This document shows, in pieces, positions 13,137 through 20,494 of a stretch of 27,037 nt of DNA; position 1 is the first letter of the stretch; each line of letters starts with the position of its first letter. The notes beneath the pieces were generated by a model. The model had not been told where the DNA came from. It searched no databases and saw nothing but the letters and a program-made list of their open reading frames with translations. Origin of the DNA: JBAZLV01 sp041650055 (GTDB taxonomy: Bacteria; Nitrospirota; UBA9217). The DNA is taken from assembly GCA_041650055.1 (NCBI GenBank), contig JBAZLV010000028.1:1-27037 (forward strand). The letters run 5' to 3'. A program made the translations under genes and the position numbers.

Positions 13137-14342
13137 TTACGCTGTGAGGAACTTCTCAAACCGATCGATTCCCTTGTTGATATTTTCCATGCTTGTTGCA
13201 AAGGAAAGACGAACATGATCCGGGAAGCCGAAATCATTGCCGGGAACGATCGCGATATGTGCTTCTTCGAGCACTGCGGTCGAGAATGCAACTGCTTCGC
13301 TTGCAACGGTCCGTTTCGGACCAACAGGTTTGTTTAAGAAAGCTTTTATGGATGGGAATACATAAAATGCACCGGTTGGTTTCACACATTTGACGCCGGG
13401 AATTGCATTCAGCCGTTTCCAGATGTGTTCGCCACGTTTTTCAAATGCCTGGCGCATTTTTTCAACTTCTGTCTTCGAGTTTGGATTCGTATAAGCTTCA
13501 ACAATTGCCGGCATACAGAAGCTGGTGATATTGCTCGTCATCTGGGATTGTAGCTTGCTCATCGCAGAAATAAGCGATTTTGGACCGGCTGTAAAACCAA
13601 TACGCCATCCGGTCATGGCAAATGTCTTTGACAGGCAGTTACAGGTAATGGTTCGCTCCATCCACACTTCCGGATTTAGCGCTGCCCAGGAGCAGGTCTT
13701 CTGTCCGTCGAAGACAAGATGTTCATAAATTTCATCTGAACATACCCAAATGTCCTTGTGCGGTTCAATAACCTTCGCAAGAGCTGCCAACTCTTCAGGG
13801 GCGTAGGTATGACCTCCAGGGTTGCTCGGAGAATTTATAATCACCATCTTCGTTTTTGAAGTGATTGCCTTCTCAAGCTGTGCAGGCGTAATTTTAAAAT
13901 TATTATCCGGCGATCCGGTAACAAACACCGGTTTGCCTCCGGCGAGTTTTACCATTTCAGGATAGCTGACCCAGTACGGCGCCGGGATGATCACTTCATC
14001 GCCAGGGCTGATCGTAGCCATGAATGCGACATATAACGCATGCTTTCCCCCGACGGATACAATGATCTGTTCAGGCGCATAAGCGAGGCCATTCTCTCTC
14101 TGGAGTTTGTCTGCAATAGCCTTACGAGCTTCAGGCGTCCCCGGCGTCGGCGCATACTTTGTCATACCAGCCTGGAGTGCCTTGATTGCTGCGTCCTTGA
14201 TGAATACCGGAGTATCAAAATCCGGTTCTCCGGCTCCGAATGAAACCACATCAACCCCTGCTTTTTTCAGGGCATTTGCCTTTGCAGTCACTGCAAGAGT
14301 AATGGATTCTGCAATGTCATCCATACGTTTGGCAAGTTGCAT
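13137..14342 (-). CDS. Pyridoxal-phosphate aminotransferase, aspartate aminotransferase type (class I)
   Basis: The 401 residues fit the class I, subgroup Ib aspartate aminotransferase. They carry N-terminal VVSFGAGEPDFDTP with substrate-binding residues, 'YAPTPGTPEARKAIA', 'SVGGKHALY', 'NSPSNPGGHTYAPEEL' with the PLP-binding Asn, 'VCSDEIYEHLVF' with the conserved Asp/Tyr, the Schiff-base lysine K239 in CLSKTFAMTGWRIGF, and 'VRLSFATSMENI' with the C-terminal Arg. It transfers amino groups between aspartate (or related acids) and 2-oxoglutarate; prephenate could also be a substrate in this subgroup. CAAGGAGG lies upstream of the ATG. It stands alone between the DMT exporter and a strong terminator, and the substrate cannot be settled from sequence. 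Confidence 0.95.
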   Translation of the reverse strand: MQLAKRMDDIAESITLAVTAKANALKKAGVDVVSFGAGEPDFDTPVFIKDAAIKALQAGMTKYAPTPGTPEARKAIADKLQRENGLAYAPEQIIVSVGGKHALYVAFMATISPGDEVIIPAPYWVSYPEMVKLAGGKPVFVTGSPDNNFKITPAQLEKAITSKTKMVIINSPSNPGGHTYAPEELAALAKVIEPHKDIWVCSDEIYEHLVFDGQKTCSWAALNPEVWMERTITCNCLSKTFAMTGWRIGFTAGPKSLISAMSKLQSQMTSNITSFCMPAIVEAYTNPNSKTEVEKMRQAFEKRGEHIWKRLNAIPGVKCVKPTGAFYVFPSIKAFLNKPVGPKRTVASEAVAFSTAVLEEAHIAIVPGNDFGFPDHVRLSFATSMENINKGIDRFEKFLTA

Positions 14343-14490
14343 AAGAGTTCCTCCTTGCGTAAAAAAGTATAATAAACGAACGTTTGTAGGTAGAATCGAG
14401 AAGATCTATCGTGAATGGTATGCACTATATCACGCGCCAAGAAGCTTCGTCAAATGATATTTTTTAAAGGTTTATGAATGAGAGAGGACA

Positions 14491-15360
14491 TTAAGCCTGC
14501 GTATTTGATTTCAAACGAAAATGGATTACCAAATATCCTGATACAAGAATAAAGAGTCCGCCCAAGACTGCAATATGTCCCGGTGTTTCTGACAAAAACA
14601 GATATGCAAGCGGTATCGCCGCGAGCGGTTCAATATAACCGAGAATTGCAGCATGCTGCGCAGGGACGAAACGAAGGGCATTGAAGTATAACAGCGGTGC
14701 TGCGGATGAATGCAAAAAACCGGTGATTAAAAGCAGGATAATTTTTTTTTCATCAAGGTCATAATCCGTACCTGCTATAACAGGGCTGGTTGAGATAACG
14801 GTAAACCAGAGAAGCAGCATAATCGCCTTATAATGTAGATTAAGTCCGCTCAAGCGCCGGGTCAATATGATCACGAATGCATAGGCCACGCCCGAAGCAG
14901 TCCCGAAAAGAATCCCAGGCAAATGAGCACTCGAAAAATCCAGCCCGCCGCTCGAATAAACAATGAGGGCCATTCCTATCATTGCAAGAAAAAGGGAAAC
15001 GAAGGTTATCCGCTCGAGCTGTTCTGCAAGCAGGATTGGGGCAAGAACAGCAACGAGAATTGGCGCCGTATAATGGGTAAAAACAGTGTTGGACACTGAG
15101 GTAAACTCGAATGCATAAAAGTAGGTGATGTTGTTTGCTATGGATGCAAGTGCAATGAAGATGAAAAGGTGCGCACATTTGAAACTGTACATATCATGAG
15201 GAAAATCGCCACGATAAGCCAACACACAGGGAACAATGCATCCCGCGAATAAAGACGTATAAAAAAGAACAACCGTAGGAGGAAGATCAATCCAGCGGAT
15301 CATGACTCCCCAGGTGCTCCAGATAATCATGGCAATGACGATTTTAAGATAAGCCTGCAT
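14491..15360 (-). CDS. EamA/DMT-family membrane transporter
   Basis: 289 residues with about ten hydrophobic helices arranged as two EamA repeats (roughly 1-135 and 145-285), the standard for drug/metabolite exporters such as RhaT- or YdcZ-like families. Visible landmarks are the first helix IVIAMIIWSTWGVMIRWI, FYAFEFTSVSNTVFTHYTAP at the end of repeat one and 'AAILGYIEPLAAIPLAYLFLSETPG' in repeat two, a typical signature. The substrate is unknown; many relatives export amino acids or small metabolites. It is monocistronic between the ahcY terminator and the aminotransferase gene; a TATACT close to the start suggests a promoter in the short gap, but no clear -35 is seen. Confidence 0.9.
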   Translation of the reverse strand: MQAYLKIVIAMIIWSTWGVMIRWIDLPPTVVLFYTSLFAGCIVPCVLAYRGDFPHDMYSFKCAHLFIFIALASIANNITYFYAFEFTSVSNTVFTHYTAPILVAVLAPILLAEQLERITFVSLFLAMIGMALIVYSSGGLDFSSAHLPGILFGTASGVAYAFVIILTRRLSGLNLHYKAIMLLLWFTVISTSPVIAGTDYDLDEKKIILLLITGFLHSSAAPLLYFNALRFVPAQHAAILGYIEPLAAIPLAYLFLSETPGHIAVLGGLFILVSGYLVIHFRLKSNTQA

Positions 15361-15400
15361 AAGGATGAGTATAATTCAACATTCCGATGAATAAAATAAA

Positions 15401-15444
15401 AAACGGAATGCAGAGTGTATTTTTTTACAATCCGCATTCCGTTT
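15401..15444 (-). terminator. Rho-independent terminator of the metK-ahcY operon
   Basis: Eleven-bp perfect arms (AAACGGAATGC / GCATTCCGTTT) with a 22-base loop that can fold further, 24 bases past the ahcY stop. On the minus strand it ends in GTTTTTTATTTTATTC, a long T-rich tract. Confidence 0.85.
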
Positions 15445-15468
15445 ATAGTTAGTGCTATGAGTAACTGC

Positions 15469-16725
15469 TTACGTTCCAAGCTCCCAGGAAGCAAGATATT
15501 CTTTTTGCTCAGGAGTGAGTTTATCAATTCGGATGCCCATGGCGTTCAATTTCAGCCGCGCAATCTCTTTATCGATTTCCTCAGGCACCGTGTAGACATT
15601 TTTCTTTAAGGAAATACTGTTTTTAAGCATATATTCGGCTGCAAGAGCCTGATTTGCAAAACTCATATCCATGACGCTGGACGGATGACCTTCAGCAGAA
15701 GCCAGGTTAATCAAACGGCCTTCCCCCAGAATATTGATCCTGCGATTATTGGGCAGCGTGAATTCCTCGACAAAGTCGCGAATCTTTCTTTTCTTCTTTT
15801 TGATTTTTTGAAGAGTATCAAGATCGATCTCCACATTGAAATGGCCGGTATTGCAAACAATGGCGCCGTCTTTCATCGAGAGGAAATGCTCTTTCCGGAT
15901 AACATTAATATCCCCGGTCACGGTAACAAAAATATCTCCGATTTTTGCGGCGTCGCCCATCGGCATAACCTGGAACCCGTCCATCACCGCCTCAAGCGCC
16001 TTTAATGGATCGATTTCCGTGATGATGACATTGGCACCCATGCCTTTTGCCCGCGAGGCAAGCCCTCGCCCGCACCAGCCATATCCGGCAACCACAAAAA
16101 GAGATCCTGCCAGCAGCCGGTTTGTCGCACGTAAAATGCCGTCGATAGTCGATTGGCCGGTGCCATACCGGTTATCAAAGAAGTGCTTTGTCTGAGCATC
16201 ATTCACCGCAATGATCGGGTATTTTAAAACGCCGGAATTCGCCATGCTGCGCAAACGAATGACTCCGGTCGTGGTTTCTTCGGTTCCACCGATAACACCC
16301 GGCAGTAAATCCTTCCGTTTGGTATGAAGAACGGACACAACGTCGGCACCGTCATCCATAGTCATCATGGGTTTATGATCAAGCGATGCCATGATATGCT
16401 TGTAATAGGTTTTCCCGTCTTCGCCTTTGATTGCGAACGTCGATATCTTGTCATGCTGAACCAGTGAGGCCGCAACATCGTCCTGGGTTGAAAGCGGATT
16501 TGAAGCACACAGCACTACTTCAGCACCGCCCGCTTTCAGCGTCTGCATAAGCGACGCGGTTTCGGTCGTCACATGCAGACAGGCGGTCAGACGAACTCCT
16601 TTGAGCGGCTTTTCTTTCTGAAAACGCTTCTTGATGAGGTTCAGCACCGGCATGCTCTGGTTGGCCCATTCAATGCGAAGCTTCCCTTTGTCAGCCAGTT
16701 TGATGTTCTTAATGTCGTATTTCAT
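15469..16725 (-). CDS. ahcY: Adenosylhomocysteinase
   Basis: Reversibly hydrolyses S-adenosylhomocysteine to adenosine and homocysteine, an NAD-dependent step that relieves product inhibition of methyltransferases. The 418 residues include the substrate-site motif 'ACLHVTTETASLMQTLKAGG', 'ASNPLSTQDDVAASL', 'TMDDGADVVSVLH', 'NRYGTGQSTIDGILRATNRL' and the NAD-binding VVAGYGWCGRGLASRAKGMG, then VCNTGHFNVEIDL and 'SAEGHPSSVMDMSFANQAL'. It ends YLASWELGT and lacks the KPDHYRY tail of the long class, matching the shorter archaeal/thermophile-type lineage. AAGGAG precedes the ATG. It follows metK by 44 bases in one transcript, so SAM synthesis and SAH disposal are coupled. Confidence 0.97.
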   Translation of the reverse strand: MKYDIKNIKLADKGKLRIEWANQSMPVLNLIKKRFQKEKPLKGVRLTACLHVTTETASLMQTLKAGGAEVVLCASNPLSTQDDVAASLVQHDKISTFAIKGEDGKTYYKHIMASLDHKPMMTMDDGADVVSVLHTKRKDLLPGVIGGTEETTTGVIRLRSMANSGVLKYPIIAVNDAQTKHFFDNRYGTGQSTIDGILRATNRLLAGSLFVVAGYGWCGRGLASRAKGMGANVIITEIDPLKALEAVMDGFQVMPMGDAAKIGDIFVTVTGDINVIRKEHFLSMKDGAIVCNTGHFNVEIDLDTLQKIKKKKRKIRDFVEEFTLPNNRRINILGEGRLINLASAEGHPSSVMDMSFANQALAAEYMLKNSISLKKNVYTVPEEIDKEIARLKLNAMGIRIDKLTPEQKEYLASWELGT

Positions 16726-16769
16726 TCATTCTCCTTGAAACAGCATATTGAAACTGAAGAAACAAAATC

Positions 16770-17927
16770 CTACAATCCCGCTTCCTTCTTCAGGGCTTCC
16801 GCCTTATCGGTTTTTTCCCAGGTAAATTCAGGCTCTGTCCTCCCAAAATGACCGAAGGATGCCGTCAGCTTGTAAATAGGCCGCCGCAGATCAAGCGTTT
16901 TTACAATCCCTTTCGGGGTCATGTCAAAATTATTCCTGATAATCTGAACGAGTTTGTCATGATGAACCTTGCCTGTTCCAAAATCATCAACATGGATCGA
17001 GACCGGTTCAGGAACTCCAATAGCATACGCAAACTGCACTTCCACTTCAGTCGCAATGCCTGCAGCAACAATGTTCTTGGCAACATAACGCGCCATATAG
17101 GAAGCCGAACGGTCAACCTTCGTCGGGTCCTTACCGGAAAAACATCCACCGCCATGACTGCCTACGCCGCCATACGTATCAACAATGATTTTGCGGCCGG
17201 TAAGCCCGGTATCGCCCATGGGGCCGCCGGTGACAAATCTTCCGGTCGGATTGATATGATAAATAATCGTTTTTTCATCGAGCAGGTTTTTTGGAACAAC
17301 CGGTAAGATCACTTTTTCAATAATGTCTTTTCGGAGATCCTTGAGATCAATCTTCGGACTGTGTTGGCTGGAAACCACGATGGTGTGCAGCTTATACGGT
17401 TTTCCTTCGCGGTACTCAATCGTCACCTGGGACTTGCCGTCCGGTCTGAGGTAAGGAAGAATTCCATTTCTGCGAACTATCGAAAGCTGACGAGTCAGCT
17501 TATGGGCAAGCATGATGGTCATCGGCATAAGCTCCGGCGTCTCGTCACAGGCATATCCAAACATGAGCCCCTGGTCGCCGGCGCCTCCGGTGTCAACACC
17601 CATTGCAATGTCCGGGGATTGGGAATGAATGGACGTTATCACTGCGCAGGTTTCACAATCAAATCCAAATTTTGCACGGGTATAGCCGATCTCCCTGATC
17701 GTTTCACGAACAACATCCGGAATCTCGACGTATCCCTTGGTCGTTATTTCACCCGCGACCATGGCAAGACCCGTCGTAAGAAGCGTTTCGCAGGCAACCC
17801 TGCTCATGGGGTCCTGTTTGATAAGAGCATCCAAAACCGCATCCGATATCTGATCGGCGATCTTGTCAGGATGCCCTTCGGTAACTGACTCTGAGGTAAA
17901 GAGATAATTCTTATTCACACTGCTCAT
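16770..17927 (-). CDS. metK: S-adenosylmethionine synthetase
   Basis: Makes SAM from ATP and methionine. The 385 residues begin MSSVNKNYLFTSESVTEGHP (ATP-binding His and magnesium Asp in GHPDKIADQISDA), then 'GAGDQGLMFGYACDETPEL', 'GRFVTGGPMGDTGLTGRKII', 'DTYGGVGSHGGGCFSGKDPT' with the catalytic lysine, and 'DRSASYMARYVAKNIVAAG'. A longer frame to 18101 exists, but the real start is 17927: GGAGGAG stands six bases upstream and a strong promoter ends at 17965, so the extra 58 codons are largely untranscribed. It heads a two-gene SAM-cycle operon with ahcY. I see no SAM or SAH riboswitch in the short leader (about 35 bases). Confidence 0.98.
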   Translation of the reverse strand: MSSVNKNYLFTSESVTEGHPDKIADQISDAVLDALIKQDPMSRVACETLLTTGLAMVAGEITTKGYVEIPDVVRETIREIGYTRAKFGFDCETCAVITSIHSQSPDIAMGVDTGGAGDQGLMFGYACDETPELMPMTIMLAHKLTRQLSIVRRNGILPYLRPDGKSQVTIEYREGKPYKLHTIVVSSQHSPKIDLKDLRKDIIEKVILPVVPKNLLDEKTIIYHINPTGRFVTGGPMGDTGLTGRKIIVDTYGGVGSHGGGCFSGKDPTKVDRSASYMARYVAKNIVAAGIATEVEVQFAYAIGVPEPVSIHVDDFGTGKVHHDKLVQIIRNNFDMTPKGIVKTLDLRRPIYKLTASFGHFGRTEPEFTWEKTDKAEALKKEAGL

Positions 17928-17964
17928 TCGTGTCTCCTCCCGGTTTTTTATGCGAAAGTTTTGT

Positions 17965-17992
17965 TTTATAGCACAGCTATCTTTTTTGTCAA
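17965..17992 (-). promoter_or_regulatory. Sigma70 promoter of metK-ahcY
   Basis: Perfect TTGACA (17987-17992) and near-perfect TATAAA (17965-17970) with a 16-base spacer on the minus strand. The start of transcription falls about 30-35 bases before the metK ATG, leaving no room for a riboswitch. Confidence 0.85.
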
Positions 17993-18011
17993 GCGGAAAA
18001 TGCCTGATCCT

Positions 18012-18037
18012 GCCGTATTCCCTGGCTGGAATACGGC
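18012..18037. terminator. Hairpin in the gap upstream of metK
   Basis: Ten-bp perfect arms (GCCGTATTCC / GGAATACGGC) and a six-base loop, 74 bases past the stop of the DUF3426 gene and before the metK promoter. There is no T run directly after it on the minus strand, so a terminator role for the upstream gene is plausible but unproven. Confidence 0.4.
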
Positions 18038-18110
18038 GTTTACAATACATGAATGACTGCAACTTTTCAATGTATTTTTTAACCTGAGCTTCCATTTTCA
18101 CCGTGCTGCA

Positions 18111-19550
18111 CTATTTGGTGTGCTCTTCGATCTCTTTTGCAATACGGTTATGATCATATGGCTGGATGGTCGGATGAGTGCCGGCAATATTGGCGGGCGG
18201 CAGAAGATAACGAATCTCGAATGAGGCTGTTTGTTTTGGAAGAATGGCGACTCCCTGCTCTAAAGGATTTTTCGCTTTTATTTCGTGTATATTCACGCCA
18301 CGTTTTGCAAGAATCTCGTAATCGTTTTTTGTATACAATTGAATCCCGTTGAGAAGCTTTAATTCATTGATCACTTCGCCGGGGGCATTATATACTTTTA
18401 CAACAATATACCATCCTGTTTGCGTCATCTCGGTGGAATTTTCAACCAATCCTTTGATAATAAGATCGCCATATTCTTCATCAACAGATGTTGCTACCTG
18501 AGTGAGCTGCAAACCTACTACGGAGGACACCTCAGTGTTTAAAGAGTGCAGATTTGAAGTCTTCATGAAGGCGAATATGCCATATCCCACAATTCCTATA
18601 AGAACGATGACAGCAAGAATAATGATCCCGATCTTACTTTGCCTGGCATCCAGTGGCCTTGAGCGATTTGATTCACGGGGCAATGGGTACACAACCGGTT
18701 TGTTGTCATGTTCCGGTGTCTCATCGGATAAGGAAGGTTGGGGTTCAGACGCCAGCTCCTTAATGAACGCTGTTATTGATTCATCTTCTTTCTCTGCCTG
18801 ATCGACTTCCTGGGGGGAGTCTGGTTTCACTGATTGTTTTGATTTTTCTTCATGTACAAGGCTCTCTAATGGATGATCAAATTCCGGAGATACCTTCTGT
18901 TTTTCATCTGCATGAACAGCCGTTTTTTCTATGGAGATACTTTCAGGTTGAGGTGGCGGTTCAGTTTCATGCGTTTGAGAAATAGGTATCGTTTCTGAAG
19001 AAGCATGAAATATCGGAGTGGTTCCTCTATCAGCTCCTGAAAAAGATGAGGACTCCGATTTCGGTGGCTCCGGTTTGGACAAGGACGTCGGTTGAAATGT
19101 TAGCTCTTCATAAGTTTTATGAGCAGCGGCTTTTCCGGCAGTGGTAAATTGATCATACTCATCCCTTGTTATCCGGACATATTCTTTACAACGGGTGCAG
19201 GCAAACTTGATTCCTTTTCCGGAAATTTTTTCATCCGGAATCCGGAAAAGCTTGCTGCAGTTTTTACATCGAACTTCAATGAACCCATTTTCAGAAATCC
19301 GAATCTGCGAAGTGCCGAATTTCTGTTGCTCCTTTTTCGCGGGTTTTTGGGCGAATGCCAGTTGCGGTGCGGGTGATAGTGGGGACTGCTTTTGCTGGAT
19401 GTCCGAAGAAGGAGCAGAACGCTCAAATTCATCCTTCGTAACAATAACGTACTCATGGCAGCGGGTGCAGGCGAACTTGATCCCTTTTCCGGAGATTTTT
19501 TCATCCGGAACCCGGAAAGGCTTATTGCATTTTTTGCATCGGACTTCCAT
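18111..19550 (-). CDS. Tandem zinc-ribbon (MJ0042-type) membrane protein with DUF3426-like C-terminus
   Basis: 479 residues, in order: zinc ribbon 1 at 1-36 (EVRCKKCNKPFRVPDEKISG, then CTRCHEY), a P/Q/S-rich linker, zinc ribbon 2 at 91-126 (IEVRCKNCSKLFRIPDEKIS, then CTRCKEY), a long low-complexity S/P/E/K linker, a transmembrane helix (IGIIILAVIVLIGIVGYGIF), and a DUF3426-like domain (QLTQVATSVDEEYGDLIIKG, LVENSTEM, a typical beta-sandwich of FxxxH-type proteins). Single-pass topology puts the ribbons in the cytoplasm and the sandwich outside. The two ribbons are near-identical, also at DNA level (270-bp offset), so they arose by recent tandem duplication. Similar proteins are common in Desulfobacterota and Myxococcota, with no known function. 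The ATG has GGGAG about nine bases upstream. Confidence 0.8.
   Translation of the reverse strand: MEVRCKKCNKPFRVPDEKISGKGIKFACTRCHEYVIVTKDEFERSAPSSDIQQKQSPLSPAPQLAFAQKPAKKEQQKFGTSQIRISENGFIEVRCKNCSKLFRIPDEKISGKGIKFACTRCKEYVRITRDEYDQFTTAGKAAAHKTYEELTFQPTSLSKPEPPKSESSSFSGADRGTTPIFHASSETIPISQTHETEPPPQPESISIEKTAVHADEKQKVSPEFDHPLESLVHEEKSKQSVKPDSPQEVDQAEKEDESITAFIKELASEPQPSLSDETPEHDNKPVVYPLPRESNRSRPLDARQSKIGIIILAVIVLIGIVGYGIFAFMKTSNLHSLNTEVSSVVGLQLTQVATSVDEEYGDLIIKGLVENSTEMTQTGWYIVVKVYNAPGEVINELKLLNGIQLYTKNDYEILAKRGVNIHEIKAKNPLEQGVAILPKQTASFEIRYLLPPANIAGTHPTIQPYDHNRIAKEIEEHTK
19180..19549. repeat. Direct repeat of about 100 bp encoding the two zinc ribbons
   Basis: Copies at about 19180-19279 and 19450-19549, offset by exactly 270 bp (90 codons). 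They share runs such as GGGTGCAGGC and CTTTTCCGGA and differ by scattered single changes, mostly silent or conservative. Confidence 0.8.
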
Positions 19551-19669
19551 CCTAGAAGACTCCCGAGAAAATCAATTCGGCTAACACATGCTCTCTTGCA
19601 GAATATATTTGAACCCGGTTTTCTGGCTGTCTTGCATTATGGACTGTATTGTAATATATTTTTAAAAAA

Positions 19670-19864
19670 TTATCCATCTTCAGTTTTTTTCTTTTCTCCA
19701 TCGTTTTGATCTTCGATTTTCTCTCCCGGAATCCGGTAATTCCCCTGTATCCATGATCCCAGATCGATCAACCTGCATCGTTCGGAACAAAACGGCTTGA
19801 ATGGATTACCAGGCTTTAACTCCTTTTTGCAGATCCGGCATATATCTTTCTTTGTTTTTTTCAT
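19670..19864 (-). CDS. yacG: DNA gyrase inhibitor / zinc-finger protein YacG
   Basis: 64 residues starting MKKTKKDICRICKKELKPGN, followed by PFCSERCRLIDLGSWIQGNYRIPG. The CxxC...CxxxC zinc site with the RLIDLGSW..G.Y.IP motif is diagnostic of YacG, which in enterobacteria binds GyrB and blocks gyrase from binding DNA. I start at the ATG at 19864 rather than the longer frame (19915), which overlaps tonB. The ATG lies ten bases behind the tonB stop without a strong ribosome site, so translation is probably coupled. The tail EKIEDQNDGEKKKTEDG is charged and variable. Why it follows a B12-uptake gene set is unclear; in other genomes yacG usually follows coaE. Confidence 0.9.
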   Translation of the reverse strand: MKKTKKDICRICKKELKPGNPFKPFCSERCRLIDLGSWIQGNYRIPGEKIEDQNDGEKKKTEDG

Positions 19865-19874
19865 GGTATGACCG

Positions 19875-20462
19875 TTAATGCAGCACGTACACAATCGGTA
19901 CTTCAACCCATCCACTTACAAAAGGAACAGAACCTAACCGATTGATTGTCTTTATTGAAGCCGAGTCAAGGATATCATGCCCGGAGCTCCTGATTATTTC
20001 AATATGCTTTATAGTGCCGCCCGGCAGCACCTCAAATCGGACATACGTTACTCCTTCAATACCGCGTTCACGGGCAATGCGGGGATACTGTTTCACTCGA
20101 TCAAGCGCAGCCTGGAGAAGTTCCGATTGATTCGCTGCTCGTATGCCGGAATGTGCTTTCACATGTCCTTGTACAGCTCCAGGAAAAATATTTTTTTCAC
20201 GCAAGGAATCGCTTATGCTCGAGGGATCAGCATTTGTCATTTGTCCTCGGCTCACATCAGTAATTTGAGATGGGAAAACTGTTTTTTTTACGGCTTCATT
20301 CTTTCGATGTGCCGGTATTGATACGCTTCCTTCTGATCCAACAAGAGATACCATAAGCGACTTTGCGTGAACGTGAACTCCGCATTCGGAAAATACAGAG
20401 GCAACTCCGAATACGATTATATGGGTCGCAAAAGAAATGTAAAGAGCTCGTCGAAAATTCAT
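19875..20462 (-). CDS. TonB-family energy transducer
   Basis: 195 residues: an N-terminal signal-anchor helix (LYISFATHIIVFGVASVFSE), a spacer of about 90 residues and a TonB_C domain at about 113-195 (YPRIARERGIEGVTYVRFEV, LPGGTIKHIEIIRSSGHDIL, D..SI.T). It transmits proton-motive force from ExbB/ExbD to outer-membrane receptors. The spacer lacks the classic Pro-Lys repeats and is therefore short for crossing the periplasm. It starts 32 bases behind btuB, so a dedicated TonB for B12 uptake is likely. No exbB/exbD lie in the window. Confidence 0.88.
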   Translation of the reverse strand: MNFRRALYISFATHIIVFGVASVFSECGVHVHAKSLMVSLVGSEGSVSIPAHRKNEAVKKTVFPSQITDVSRGQMTNADPSSISDSLREKNIFPGAVQGHVKAHSGIRAANQSELLQAALDRVKQYPRIARERGIEGVTYVRFEVLPGGTIKHIEIIRSSGHDILDSASIKTINRLGSVPFVSGWVEVPIVYVLH

Positions 20463-20494
20463 ATCTTGAATGTCTTACACGCTAGCATAGTTCC

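Noticed and set aside
17361..17888. Plus-strand ORF of 175 codons opposite metK
   Set aside because: Complete shadow of metK, no ribosome site, no recognisable domain; metK on the other strand is certain.
17928..18101. In-frame N-terminal extension of metK (58 codons) to 18101
   Set aside because: A sigma70 promoter (17965-17992) and a GGAGGAG ribosome site lie inside it, and MetK proteins start at the shorter position.
17928..18110. SAM or SAH riboswitch upstream of metK
   Set aside because: The promoter lies about 35 bases from the ATG, leaving no room; the hairpin at 18012-18037 is upstream of the promoter and shows no aptamer landmarks.
19180..19549. Diversity-generating or template/variable repeat pair
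   Set aside because: The 270-bp-spaced repeat encodes two zinc ribbons with scattered mostly conservative changes; there is no adenine-specific pattern and no reverse transcriptase in the window.
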